DNA from: Mycolicibacterium fortuitum subsp. fortuitum
GTDB taxonomy: Bacteria > Actinomycetota > Actinomycetes > Mycobacteriales > Mycobacteriaceae
DNA: 64,000 nucleotides
Assembly (NCBI RefSeq): GCF_022179545.1
Contig: NZ_AP025518.1
Coordinates: 62,001 to 126,000, forward strand
Direction of reading: 5' to 3'
Positions 28,901 to 37,254 of this stretch are shown piece by piece (positions within the stretch are counted from its first letter, which is position 1; every line of letters begins with the position of its first letter). The translations under genes and the position numbers were made by a program. Under the pieces are notes generated by a model. It searched no databases. It saw only the letters and a program-made list of their open reading frames with translations, and was not told the origin of the DNA.

Positions 28901-30392
28901 GTTCCGCTCGGGCCGCAAGTTCTCGGCGGCGCTCGTCGGCGAGGAGTTGTCGATCAAGGGTGCGCCCGAGGTGGTGTTGTCGGCCTGTCCGGATCTGGAC
29001 CCCGCGGTGGCGCGCACGGTCGACGAGATGGCGCGCAACGGGCTGCGGGTACTCGCCGTGGCCCGGCGGAAGTTGACCGCCGCGCAGGCGGACCGCGGCC
29101 GGTCCGATGCTGACAGCCTGGCCGCACTGTGTACCCGGCGACTGCAGTTCGTCGGCCTGGTGGGCTTGTCTGACACCCCGCGCGCTGATTCGGCTCAGGT
29201 GTTGAAGACCTTGCAGGACAACGGTATCGGTGTACGGCTGATCACCGGTGACCATCCGGTCACGGCGAAGGCGGTGGCAGCTGAGCTGGGCCTGTCGATC
29301 GCGGACGATCAGGTCATCAGCGGCGAGGAGTGGGTGGCGATGCCGCGCCGCAACCAGGAGCGGGCGGTGCGGGACCGGCGGGTGTTCGCCCGTATGTCAC
29401 CCGAGCACAAGGTGCAGGTGGTGCAGACGCTCGAACGCAGCGGTCTGGTGTGTGCGATGGTCGGCGACGGCGCCAACGATGCCGCGGCGATCCGCGCGGC
29501 CACGGTCGGTATCGGCGTGGCCGCCCGCGGCAGCGATCCGGCGCGAAGCTCGGCCGACGTGCTGCTCCTCGACGGACAGATCGGTTCGCTGACCGACGCG
29601 CTGGACGAAGGTCGTCAACTGTGGCGCCGGGTGCAGGCCGCGGTCGCGGTGCTGCTGGGCGGAAACGCCGGTGAGGTGGTGTTCTCCATCGTGGGCAGTG
29701 CTCTCACCGGCAGGTCGCCGCTGAACACGCGGCAACTGCTGCTGGTGAACATGATGACCGATGCGCTGCCGGCCGCCGCACTGGCCGTCAGCCCGACCAC
29801 CCGTGCGGCCGGGGGCGCCGGGCACGGTCCCGATCAGACCGAGCTGTGGCGGACCGTGGCCATCCGGGGTGCGGCGACGGCGGGCGCGGCCACCGGCGCC
29901 TGGCTGACGGCGGGGTACACCTTCGCGCCGCGGCGCGCGTCCACCGTGGCGCTCGTCGCGCTGGTCTCCACCCAGTTGGCGCAGACCCTGATCGACTCGC
30001 ACGGCCCGTTGGTGATCGCCACCGCCGCCGGGTCCCTGGTGACCCTGGGAGCGGCGATCAGCACCCCGGGTGTCAGTCAACTGCTGGGCTGCACGCCCTT
30101 GGACCCGCTGGGTTGGGCACAGGCGCTCAGCGCGGCCGGTGTTGCCACCGGTGTCGCCGCGATCGCACCGCGGCTGGTGGCGCGGTTCACCGGCCTGGGT
30201 TCCGAGGAACCGCTTCAGTCGTCGATGTCGAGCACCCCGCAGCGCCAGAGCACTGCATACAGCTCGCGCAAGGGCACGGTCAATACGCGGGACAGGGCGT
30301 CGGTCAACGGATCGGCCGGAGCGCCGGAACCGGATGTACTCACGCCTCTCACGCTGGGAAGTCGACACGTCGAGATGTCGAAGACGACGTGA
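25932..30392 (+). CDS. ctpH: Giant P-type cation ATPase CtpH
   Basis: The 1486-residue product is a P2-like ATPase with a very long N-terminal extension. The core has the TGES actuator motif near residue 763, the PEGL transport-site motif of P2 pumps (AAVPEGLPLVATLAQ), the phosphorylated D921 in DKTGTLSENR, and the hinge GDGANDAA near residue 1180, then C-terminal membrane helices (VNMMTDALPAAALAV). All catalytic motifs are intact. The first ~600 residues hold a small ferredoxin-like region and a degenerate membrane/HAD-like repeat. Size and neighbours match Rv0425c (1539 aa). The ion is unknown. GTG 25932 is coupled to the previous stop. Confidence 0.92.
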   Translation: MITTVGRMIYGAAEQVAAPFVRPVQTALAAAAEMVGGPRARRAWRGDERCWIEVRGLQGGDGQQIGAAVLRSLARDPAVHRARLNYPLSRVIVEIDPEADPAADTLPRLCDLVARAETGVAAQPEAAQPGDLPGDGILLALKAITVAASGIGIGVAAVGRTLMLPRLPAGVMAAVSAVDYQPKVRAVLEGRLGVPGADAVLSLGAATVYALTQAPAAVTVEFVRHLAQLAETAAAADAWQALEPELAPDAECRTVGPEPVRPCPLPDGVVERHAERCGRAQAMAAASVGALTRDPGAAATAAVVTAPKAARNSREAFASTLGRGLADRRDLVQLRPEALRLLDRVDAVVVDPRALATDELRVGRFRDVAEADRAAVWQWAQSRLEAGELSAGWHRVAPAFGGAARNGRTRGQVLVYQRHDPRAHGVLAEIRRAGAQAVSLNVDELGDLRSSFDDLYEADSDGDIDSSLAGAVDILQRDGRTVAVLSGHAPRALGVADLAIGLLGTAGIPWQADVLAVDLAAVWRLVHAIPAARRASERGVELATGGTLLGALLMVPGVRGRGPGPVTAGAAAGLVNGFWLARGALLDAAPKAVPVEDWHAMTPEQVRSRIAEALAVEEDSRRGQGPARQWQQVVPRPLTELATALRSELSDPLTPVLAVGSAASAMLGSPIDAILVGSVLTGNALLAATQQVRAERLLSRLLAVQDPPARRVVEEPGGATGYDSVAATSLRPGDIIEVRPGEVVPADARIIEAVDAEADEASLTGESLPVPKQVAAAPGAELAERHCMLYATTTLVTGTVVAVVTEVGSATQARRAADIGHGAGPAVGLQAQLRELTNRALPFSMAGGALVSGLGLLRRLPLRSAVASGVAVAVAAVPEGLPLVATLAQQASARRLTRTGALVRTPRSVEALGRVDVVCFDKTGTLSENRLRVSQVRTLSADIAEQQVLECAARATPPKNGDQYEHATDAAVVEAAVTSQVLDGTGVYLSFRSGRKFSAALVGEELSIKGAPEVVLSACPDLDPAVARTVDEMARNGLRVLAVARRKLTAAQADRGRSDADSLAALCTRRLQFVGLVGLSDTPRADSAQVLKTLQDNGIGVRLITGDHPVTAKAVAAELGLSIADDQVISGEEWVAMPRRNQERAVRDRRVFARMSPEHKVQVVQTLERSGLVCAMVGDGANDAAAIRAATVGIGVAARGSDPARSSADVLLLDGQIGSLTDALDEGRQLWRRVQAAVAVLLGGNAGEVVFSIVGSALTGRSPLNTRQLLLVNMMTDALPAAALAVSPTTRAAGGAGHGPDQTELWRTVAIRGAATAGAATGAWLTAGYTFAPRRASTVALVALVSTQLAQTLIDSHGPLVIATAAGSLVTLGAAISTPGVSQLLGCTPLDPLGWAQALSAAGVATGVAAIAPRLVARFTGLGSEEPLQSSMSSTPQRQSTAYSSRKGTVNTRDRASVNGSAGAPEPDVLTPLTLGSRHVEMSKTT

Positions 30393-30406
30393 CGGAAAGG
30401 TGACCA

Positions 30407-30679
30407 ATGGCAGAAAATTCGAAATCGGCGACAAGCCACCGCGGCGCCGTACACGCCGTGCGCGACGCACGGGGCTTTGCCATGACGTTGCCGGTGGTGG
30501 GCCGGGTCAAGGTGCCACACCCCGAACAACTCGCCTACTACGGCGCGCTGGGCGTGCTGGCCGCGGTCGAGATCATCGACTGGCCGGTGGCCCTACTGCT
30601 CGGTGCCGGACACATGCTCATGCAGAACGAGCACAGCCGGGTGGTCCAAGAGGTCGGAGAAGCGCTCGAGGGTGCGTGA
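30407..30679 (+). CDS. Small membrane protein after ctpH (Rv0424c-like)
   Basis: The 90-residue product has a basic N-terminus, then a hydrophobic hairpin (YYGALGVLAAVEIIDWPVALL and GAGHMLMQN). It starts 14 bp after the ctpH stop behind GAAAGGTG, so it is in the same operon. The VEIIDWPVALLLGAG segment parallels VEWPVLLTVGGAA in the protein before ctpH. Rv0424c (91 aa) is in the same place in M. tuberculosis. Possible accessory or regulatory subunits of CtpH; not shown. Confidence 0.82.
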   Translation: MAENSKSATSHRGAVHAVRDARGFAMTLPVVGRVKVPHPEQLAYYGALGVLAAVEIIDWPVALLLGAGHMLMQNEHSRVVQEVGEALEGA

Positions 30680-30685
30680 GCGCGT

Positions 30686-31486
30686 TCAGCCGACCAGATT
30701 GGTCCGCAGTGCGGCCAGGTCCTCGGGCGATACCCCGGCCGCCTCGACGAATCCCGCCACCGAGCCGTAATCCGCCTCGAGCTTGCGCCAGGCCGCGTCG
30801 AGGTATTCCTCGCGCACCCCGAGCACCTCGTCGGTCAGCCTGGCCTCGGCGTAGGTGATCATCTCCGGCGCCTCCTGGGACCGCGCCCGCACCGATTCCA
30901 TGATGCGGTTCCGCAGAGCTGGGATGGCGTCGTTGCTCGCCAGGAAGTCGGCGATGATGCGGTCCCGGTCGACGCCGACGGTTTCCAGCACGGTGGCAAC
31001 GGTGAACCCCGTCCGGTCCTTGCCCGCGAAGCAATGGGCGATCACCGGACGTTCCTGTGCCAGAAGCGAAATCACCTCACGCACAGCGCTGTGCGCACCC
31101 GGCAGCGTCGGGAACTCCTCGTACACCTCGGTCATGTACCGGCGGGCCGCAGCCGTGATGTCTTCGCCCTCGCCGGATTCGGACATCACCCGCTGGAAGG
31201 TGCTCTCGTGCGGCGCATCCTGTGTCGCCCCGTTGTCGGGATGGAACGGCAGCAGGTGAACGGCTACCCCGTCGGGCACCTGCCCGGTGCCCTGCCGCTG
31301 CACCTCCTGGTGCGACCGCAGGTCGGCGACGTCGGTGATGCCCAGCCGGCGGAACACCGCTCGGCCGGCATCGGAGAGCTGGCTGAGCTGACTCGAGCGG
31401 TAGAGCAGCCCCGGCCGGATCGCGGTCTGGTCCGCGACATCCCGAAAGTTCCACGCCCCCGAAAGTTCCCCCAGCTCGGTGGTCAC
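30686..31486 (-). CDS. ptpB: PtpB-type tyrosine/lipid phosphatase
   Basis: The 266-residue product has the active-site loop HCFAGKDRTG (C152, R158), which carries the extra Lys and Asp of the triple-specificity PtpB group, and the N-terminal block AWNFRDVADQTAIRPGLLYRS. The M. tuberculosis enzyme is secreted and dephosphorylates host phosphoproteins and phosphoinositides; in a saprophyte its role is unclear. GTG 31486 shares one base with the fadE2 stop (TAGTG), so the pair is coupled, in the order fadE2-ptpB as in Rv0154c-Rv0153c. Confidence 0.92.
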   Translation of the reverse strand: MTTELGELSGAWNFRDVADQTAIRPGLLYRSSQLSQLSDAGRAVFRRLGITDVADLRSHQEVQRQGTGQVPDGVAVHLLPFHPDNGATQDAPHESTFQRVMSESGEGEDITAAARRYMTEVYEEFPTLPGAHSAVREVISLLAQERPVIAHCFAGKDRTGFTVATVLETVGVDRDRIIADFLASNDAIPALRNRIMESVRARSQEAPEMITYAEARLTDEVLGVREEYLDAAWRKLEADYGSVAGFVEAAGVSPEDLAALRTNLVG

Positions 31487-32736
31487 TACGCGGTCACCGC
31501 CGCACCTGTATGGCCACACGCCGCCGCAGCGAGCGGGGACTTCTCGCGACCCAGCTCGGCGCGGGCGATGGTGCGCATGTGGACCTCGTCGGGGCCGTCG
31601 AACAGCCGCATCGCCCGGTGCCAGCTGTAGAGCCGGGCCAGCGGGAAGTCGTCGCTGACGCCGGCAGCGCCGTGCACCTGGATGGCGCGGTCGATCACGT
31701 TGCAGGCGACCTGCGGGGCCACCGACTTGATCTGGGAGACCAGCACGTGTGCGGCCTTGTTGCCTTCGGCGTCGATCATCCACGCGGCCTTCTCACACAA
31801 CAGCCGGGCCTGGTCGATCTCGTTGCGAGACTTGGCAATCGACTCACGTACCACGCCCTGCTCGGCCAGCGGCTTGCCGAACGCGACCCGCTTCTGCACC
31901 CGGTCGATCATCAATGCCAGCGCCCGCTCGGCCGCACCGAGCGCCCGCATGCAGTGGTGGATGCGGCCCGGCCCCAGCCGGGCCTGGGCGATGGCGAACC
32001 CGCTGCCCTCCTCGTGCAGCAGGTTCTCAGCGGGTACCCGCACGTTGTCGAACACGATTTCGCAGTGCCCGTGCTGGTCCTGCCAGCCGAACACCGGCAG
32101 TGAGCGCTGGATGTCCACCCCGGGCGTATCGACCGGCACCAGGATCATCGACTGCTGCGCATGCGAGGCGGCGTCGGGATTGGTGCGGCCCATCACGATC
32201 AGGATCTTGCAGCGCGGATCGGCCGCCCCGGTGATCCACCACTTGCGGCCGTTGATCACGTAGTCGGCCCCGTCACGCAGCATCGTGGTCTCGATGTTGC
32301 GGGCATCCGAGGACGCCACGGCGGGCTCGGTCATCGCGAACGCGCTGCGGATCTCGCCGGCCAGCAGCGGCTCCAGCCACTGCTTGCGCTGGGTCTCGTT
32401 CGCGAACAGGTGCAGGGTTTCCATGTTGCCGGTGTCCGGCGCGGCGCAGTTGAGTGCCTCGGGGGCGATCTCCAGGCTCCATCCCGACAACTCGGCCAGC
32501 GGCGCGTACTCCAGGTTGGTCAGGCCCGACTCCGACGGCAGAAACAGGTTCCACAGCCCCGCGGCCTTCGCCTTGACCTTGAGCTCCTCGACCACCGGCG
32601 GCACTGTGTGGTCCTTGGGACCCTTCTCCTCGCGGTACGCGTGATAGGAGGCCTCAGCCGGCAGCACATGCTCGGTCATGAAGTCGGTCAACCGGGAGTG
32701 GTAATCAGCCGCTTTGGCCGACAGAGCGAAGTCCAT
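31486..32736 (-). CDS. fadE2: Acyl-CoA dehydrogenase FadE2
   Basis: The 416-residue FAD enzyme belongs to the ACAD10/11-like group. Seen are AFAMTEPAVASSDARNIET and NGRKWWITGAADPRCKILI (FAD-binding middle domain), RVQKRVAFGKPLAEQGVVRE, and QVHGAAGVSDDFPLARLYSW near the C-terminus. This group has been linked to oxidation of 4-hydroxy or other unusual acyl-CoAs in other organisms. ATG 32736 is chosen as the start of the conserved N-terminus (MDFALSAKAADYHSRL); upstream starts add unrelated sequence. It is divergent from the NTF2-like gene with a 43-bp gap. Confidence 0.9.
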   Translation of the reverse strand: MDFALSAKAADYHSRLTDFMTEHVLPAEASYHAYREEKGPKDHTVPPVVEELKVKAKAAGLWNLFLPSESGLTNLEYAPLAELSGWSLEIAPEALNCAAPDTGNMETLHLFANETQRKQWLEPLLAGEIRSAFAMTEPAVASSDARNIETTMLRDGADYVINGRKWWITGAADPRCKILIVMGRTNPDAASHAQQSMILVPVDTPGVDIQRSLPVFGWQDQHGHCEIVFDNVRVPAENLLHEEGSGFAIAQARLGPGRIHHCMRALGAAERALALMIDRVQKRVAFGKPLAEQGVVRESIAKSRNEIDQARLLCEKAAWMIDAEGNKAAHVLVSQIKSVAPQVACNVIDRAIQVHGAAGVSDDFPLARLYSWHRAMRLFDGPDEVHMRTIARAELGREKSPLAAAACGHTGAAVTA

Positions 32737-32779
32737 GCCAGCCACGATAGCCACAAGGTTAGACAGGTAGAAAGGTGGC

Positions 32780-33265
32780 ATGACTGGATCGTCACCCGCC
32801 GTCCCGCCCGAAAGCCGCCCGCCTTTCCCGCCCTTCACTCTGGAAACAGCCCTCCAGAAGGTCCAAGCAGCTGAAGATGCGTGGAACACGCGTGACCCGG
32901 AGAAGGTCAGCCTGGCGTACACACCCGATTCGCAGTGGCGTAATCGCGATCTGCACATCGTCGGGCGCGACCAGATCGTCGAGTTCTTGACCGCCAAATG
33001 GGAGCGCGAATTGGATTACGTTCTGCGCAAGAGCCTGTGGGGGTTTCGGGAGAACCGGATGGCGGTGCGGTTTCAGTACGAATGGCACGACGCGCAGGGC
33101 CAGTGGTACCGCAGCTACGGAAACGAGCTGTGGCAGTTCACGCCGGAGGGCCTGATGGCCCGGCGTGAGGCCAGCATCAACGATGTCGCGATCGAGGAGT
33201 CGCAGCGGCGCTACTTCGGTCCGCGTCCGCAAGAGGAGTACGGCCGGGATATCGAGCTCTGGTAG
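32780..33265 (+). CDS. DUF1348 / NTF2-like protein
   Basis: The 161-residue product matches DUF1348: [69 protein letters not shown] and a final YGRDIELW. The fold is a cone-shaped NTF2-like barrel; no enzymatic role is known. It is transcribed toward the MFS gene and their 3' ends overlap by 55 bp. Confidence 0.9.
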   Translation: MTGSSPAVPPESRPPFPPFTLETALQKVQAAEDAWNTRDPEKVSLAYTPDSQWRNRDLHIVGRDQIVEFLTAKWERELDYVLRKSLWGFRENRMAVRFQYEWHDAQGQWYRSYGNELWQFTPEGLMARREASINDVAIEESQRRYFGPRPQEEYGRDIELW

Positions 33266-34458
33266 CTCGGGTTGAGTGTGCACGCCAGCACCCCGGCCAC
33301 CACCGCCAGGCCGATCACGGTGCCTGCCACCGCGGGCCACCCGGCGTGGTCGAACGCCAGGCCGCCGGCCCAACCGATGGCGCTGGACCCCGCGTAGTAG
33401 AAGAGGTTGTACAGCGAGGACGCCTGTGCTTTGCCGTTACCGGCGGCGGCGCCGACCCAGCCCGAGGCGATCGCATGCGCGCCGAAGAATCCGGCAGTGG
33501 CGATCAGCAGCCCGATCAACACCGCGAAGACATTGCCCGCCAAGGTGATGGCGACGCCGGCGATCATGGTGGCGATGGAACCCAGCAGCACCGGCTTACG
33601 GCCGAACCGGGTCGCCTCGGCGCCGGCCCTGGCCGAGGCCCAGGTGCCCGACAGGTAGGCCAGGAACACCAGGCTGACGACGGTCTGCGGCAAGTTGAAC
33701 GGTGCGGCCATCAGCCGGAAACCCAGGAAGTTGTACATCGCCACAAAGCCGCCCATCAGCAGGAAGCCCTGGCTGTAGAGCACCAGTTGTCGGGGTGAGC
33801 GCAGATTCTCGGCCAGTCGGCGGCCCAGGTTGCGGCTGCGGGTCGGGGTGAAACCGCGCGCGGGCGGGGCGAGTTTGACGAAGGCGAACGCCGACAGACC
33901 GCACAGCACGGCCACCACCAGGACACCGACGCGCCATCCGGCGAACTCGGCGATCGGTCCGGTGACCAGCCGGCCGGCCAACCCGCCGATGGTGGTGCCC
34001 GCGACGTAGGTGCCTGCCGCGCGGGCGGCGTGCCCGGCGTCGATCTCCTCGGTGAGGTAGGCGATGGCCACCGCGGGCACCCCGCCCAGCATCAAGCCCT
34101 CGAGGAACCGCCCGGACAGCAGCAGCGCGGCACTCGGCGCCAGGGGCACGATCAGCCCGAGAACCGTTGCCGCGGTGATGGATATCGTCATCGCCTGGAC
34201 CCTGCCGATGCGGTCGGCCAGGGCGGACCACGGGATCACGCCCAGCGCCAGACCGACCGTTGCCGCCGAGATCGTCAGCGCGGCATGAGCGGCGCCGGCA
34301 CCCATGTCCCGGGCGATCAACGGGAGTACCGCCTGCGGCGAGTACAGCTGGGCGAAGGTCGCGACGCCGGCGCAGAACAATGCGGCCAGCAGCCTCCGGT
34401 ACTCGGTCGAGCCGCGGGAATGCCCGGGCCATTCAACGGAGGTCAGGGAGGTGGACAC
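33211..34458 (-). CDS. MFS transporter (AraJ/YnfM type)
   Basis: The 415-residue product has 12 predicted membrane helices and the MFS loop [15 protein letters not shown] between helices 2 and 3, with a similar loop ([11 protein letters not shown]) between helices 8 and 9. It is most like the AraJ/YnfM group of drug or sugar-efflux carriers. The LysR gene 46 bp upstream on the same strand probably controls it. The 3' end overlaps the convergent DUF1348 gene. Confidence 0.88.
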   Translation of the reverse strand: MSTSLTSVEWPGHSRGSTEYRRLLAALFCAGVATFAQLYSPQAVLPLIARDMGAGAAHAALTISAATVGLALGVIPWSALADRIGRVQAMTISITAATVLGLIVPLAPSAALLLSGRFLEGLMLGGVPAVAIAYLTEEIDAGHAARAAGTYVAGTTIGGLAGRLVTGPIAEFAGWRVGVLVVAVLCGLSAFAFVKLAPPARGFTPTRSRNLGRRLAENLRSPRQLVLYSQGFLLMGGFVAMYNFLGFRLMAAPFNLPQTVVSLVFLAYLSGTWASARAGAEATRFGRKPVLLGSIATMIAGVAITLAGNVFAVLIGLLIATAGFFGAHAIASGWVGAAAGNGKAQASSLYNLFYYAGSSAIGWAGGLAFDHAGWPAVAGTVIGLAVVAGVLACTLNPSYQSSISRPYSSCGRGPK

Positions 34459-34504
34459 TCAGTCGACGGTAGGACGCCGACAAAGATGTGTCCAATGCAT
34501 GATT

Positions 34505-35386
34505 TTACTCAAACTCATGAACATTTTGCATGATGAATTCCGCCAGGCGCGCCGCCGCGGGCGGCAGCGGGCGGTCGGCATGCCAGGTCAGCCCGATCTG
34601 GCGTCTGGCCGAACTCTCCGACAGCGGAACGTACGCGGCCCCCGGCTCGGCCCGTTCCGGTCGGGGCACCGGGACGACCGCCACCCCGAAACCCGCCGCC
34701 ACCAGTCCTTCCATGGTCGGAATCTCCATCGCCTCGAACACCACCGGGGGTGAGATGCCGGCCTCTACGCACAATTCGTCGGTGAGTTGCCGCAACCCGA
34801 AGTCCGGTGCCAGGGCGACGAAAGGCTCGGCGCCGGCGTCGGCCAACCGGATCCTGGATCGACGGGCGAAACGATGCTCACGCGGCACCGCCAGGCACAA
34901 CCGTTCCATGTACAACCCGCGCCAGCGAAAGCCCTCGGGGCGCGGCGAGGTGATCGCCAGGTCGGCTTCACCACCGGCCAAACGCTCGACGATTTCGTGG
35001 GCGGCGCCCTGGAACAGCCCGAAGCGCACCCGCGGAGCCTCGGTCCGGAACCGGCGCAACAGATCCGGCACGTACCAGCCGGCCTGCGAATGTAGGAAGG
35101 CCAGCCGTACCGTCCCGGTGTCGGGATCGCGCAACTCGGCGATTCTCTCGGTGGCCGTACGGATCTCGCTGATGCTGCGGCGGGCGTGCTCCAACAGGAT
35201 GTGGCCATAGGCGTTGAGCCGGAGCCGCCGGTTCACCCGGTCGAACAGCGGAACGCCCACCTGTTCCTCGAGCCGGGCCAGGGCACGCGACAGCGTGGGT
35301 TGGCTGATGCCGAGTTCGGCTGCGGCGTCGGTGACGTGCTCGGTTTCGGCGAGCACCACGAACCACTGCAGCTCGTCCAGATGCAT
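34505..35386 (-). CDS. LysR-family transcriptional regulator
   Basis: The 293-residue product begins with the LysR winged helix (MHLDELQWFVVLAETEHVT, then ISQPTLSRALARLEEQVG) followed by a periplasmic-binding-like sensor from about residue 90. ATG 35386 is the family start; a longer frame to 35554 has no family match. It lies upstream of the MFS gene on the same strand, so regulator and transporter probably form a unit. Effector unknown. Confidence 0.9.
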   Translation of the reverse strand: MHLDELQWFVVLAETEHVTDAAAELGISQPTLSRALARLEEQVGVPLFDRVNRRLRLNAYGHILLEHARRSISEIRTATERIAELRDPDTGTVRLAFLHSQAGWYVPDLLRRFRTEAPRVRFGLFQGAAHEIVERLAGGEADLAITSPRPEGFRWRGLYMERLCLAVPREHRFARRSRIRLADAGAEPFVALAPDFGLRQLTDELCVEAGISPPVVFEAMEIPTMEGLVAAGFGVAVVPVPRPERAEPGAAYVPLSESSARRQIGLTWHADRPLPPAAARLAEFIMQNVHEFE

Positions 35387-35441
35387 ACCGCCGACTCTAA
35401 ACGCGCTGATCACCGGCCCGCGCTGTGCCATGCTGTGGCGC

Positions 35442-36080
35442 ATGGCCGAAAGGGTGCGGGTGGTCGTGGGTGATGACCATCCGATGTTCCGCGAGGGCGT
35501 GGTGCGTGCCTTGACCTCCAGCGGCGAGATCGACGTGGTCGCCGAGGCCGACAACGGCGCGGACGCACTGGAATTGATCAGGACCCACCAGCCGCAGGTG
35601 GCTCTGCTCGATTACCGGATGCCACAACTCGACGGGGCCCAGGTGGCGGCCGCGGTCAGCCGCGACGAGTTGCCCACCCGAGTGCTGTTGGTCTCCGCGC
35701 ATGACGAGTCGGCGATCGTGTACACCGCGCTGCAGCAGGGCGCGGCCGGGTTCCTGTCCAAGGAATCCACCCGCAGTGAGCTGGTGAACGCGGTGCTGTC
35801 GTGCGCCAAGGGCCGTGACGTGCTCGACCCCAACCTGGCAGCCGGCCTGGCCGGTGAGATCCGTCGTCGCAACGAACCCGACGTGCCGGTGCTCAGCCCG
35901 CGCGAACGTGAGGTGCTCGACCTGATCGCCAAGGGCCGTTCCATCCCGGCGATGGCCAAGGAGCTCTTCCTGGCCCCGTCGACGGTGAAGACCCATGTGC
36001 AGCGCCTCTACGAGAAGCTCGGCGTGAGCGATCGGGGCGCGGCGGTCGCCGAGGCGATGCGCCGCCGGCTGTTGGACTGA
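35442..36080 (+). CDS. NarL/FixJ-type response regulator
   Basis: The 212-residue product has a receiver domain (acidic pair DD at residues 11-12, phospho-acceptor D57 in VALLDYRMPQ, K near residue 106 in FLSKES) and a LuxR-type DNA-binding domain from ~145 (LSPREREVLDLIAKGRSI, STVKTHVQRLYEKLG). ATG 35442 gives the usual MAERVRVVVGDDH start; ATG 35430 is also possible. The histidine kinase follows after 1 bp, so the two are cognate partners. Confidence 0.92.
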   Translation: MAERVRVVVGDDHPMFREGVVRALTSSGEIDVVAEADNGADALELIRTHQPQVALLDYRMPQLDGAQVAAAVSRDELPTRVLLVSAHDESAIVYTALQQGAAGFLSKESTRSELVNAVLSCAKGRDVLDPNLAAGLAGEIRRRNEPDVPVLSPREREVLDLIAKGRSIPAMAKELFLAPSTVKTHVQRLYEKLGVSDRGAAVAEAMRRRLLD

Positions 36081-36081
36081 C

Positions 36082-37248
36082 ATGGCGGGCGGGCGTGTCG
36101 TCGATTTCTTCACCACCCAACCGGTCCGGGTCTCGGCGCTGCTGCGTCTGCCGCTGATCGGTCTGATCGTGGTGCTGGTCTCGGTGTGGGACGTCGACCA
36201 CTGGCTGCCCGTCCTGTACGCGGTCATCTTGAGCGTCTACGCCGCCGCCGCCGTCCTGTGGCTGGTGGTGGTGTTCCGCGGCCCCATGCCGCCGTGGGCC
36301 GAATGGGCCTCCACCGCAGTGGATGTGCTGGTGCTGGTCGCCCTGTGCGCGGTCTCCGGCGGGGCTACCGCAGCGCTGCTGCCGGTGTTCTTCCTATTGC
36401 CGATATCCGTTGCGTTTCAAGACCGTCCGTGGTTGACCGCACTGTTGGGCGGCAGCACCGCACTGGGCTATCTCGCGGTGTGGATCCTGTATTCCGAACG
36501 TGACGACAACGTCGGTTTGCCCGACATCGTGTACATGCATGTGGGATTTCTGGCGTGGCTGGCGGTCGCGTCGGCCGCGTTGTCGTTTGTGCTCGCCCGC
36601 CGTTCGGCAAGGGTGCGGACCCTGATGGAGGTGCGTCGTCAACTGGTGTCGGAGTCCACCCGTGCCGACGATCTGCGCAATGCCGAACTGGCCGAACATC
36701 TTCACGACGGACCACTGCAGACCCTGCTCGCCGCTCGCCTGGACCTCGATGAGATCCGCGAACGCATCCCCGACCCCGGTCTTGACCGGGTGCATGCCGC
36801 GCTACAGGAGACCGCGGCCGGCCTGCGCTCCACTGTCACCGCGCTACATCCGCAGGTGCTGGCTCAGCTGGGGCTGACCCCGGCGGTGCGGGAGCTGTTG
36901 CGCCAGTATGAGAACCGCCCGGAGATCACCGTGCGGGCGGAATTGGAGGATGTCGGACAGCCCGAGGGGCAGGCGCTGCTGTACCGCGCGGCGCGCGAAC
37001 TGCTGGCCAACGTCAACAAACATGCCGGGGCGACCACGATTTCGGTGGGCCTCTACCGTTCGGGGAATCGTGTCGTGCTGACCGTGGCAGACAACGGCAC
37101 AGGGTTCGACACGTCGTTGGGCGCCCGAGCCGTCGCCGAGGGACACATCGGGCTGGCCTCCCTGCAGGTGCGCATCGACGCCATGGGTGGCTCGATGGCG
37201 ATCAGCTCGGAGCCCGGGTTCGGCACCCAGGTCCGGGTCACGCTGTAG
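36082..37248 (+). CDS. Membrane sensor histidine kinase (HisKA_3 type)
   Basis: The 388-residue product has about five to six membrane helices in residues 20-172, a DHp helix with the HisKA_3 motif and H208 (AEHLHDGPLQTLLAARLDL), and an ATPase domain with N box (ELLANVNKHAGA) and G box (DNGTGFD). It lacks a large extracellular sensor, so the signal is probably sensed in or near the membrane. It is cotranscribed with the preceding response regulator. Confidence 0.9.
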   Translation: MAGGRVVDFFTTQPVRVSALLRLPLIGLIVVLVSVWDVDHWLPVLYAVILSVYAAAAVLWLVVVFRGPMPPWAEWASTAVDVLVLVALCAVSGGATAALLPVFFLLPISVAFQDRPWLTALLGGSTALGYLAVWILYSERDDNVGLPDIVYMHVGFLAWLAVASAALSFVLARRSARVRTLMEVRRQLVSESTRADDLRNAELAEHLHDGPLQTLLAARLDLDEIRERIPDPGLDRVHAALQETAAGLRSTVTALHPQVLAQLGLTPAVRELLRQYENRPEITVRAELEDVGQPEGQALLYRAARELLANVNKHAGATTISVGLYRSGNRVVLTVADNGTGFDTSLGARAVAEGHIGLASLQVRIDAMGGSMAISSEPGFGTQVRVTL

Positions 37249-37254
37249 CCGACG

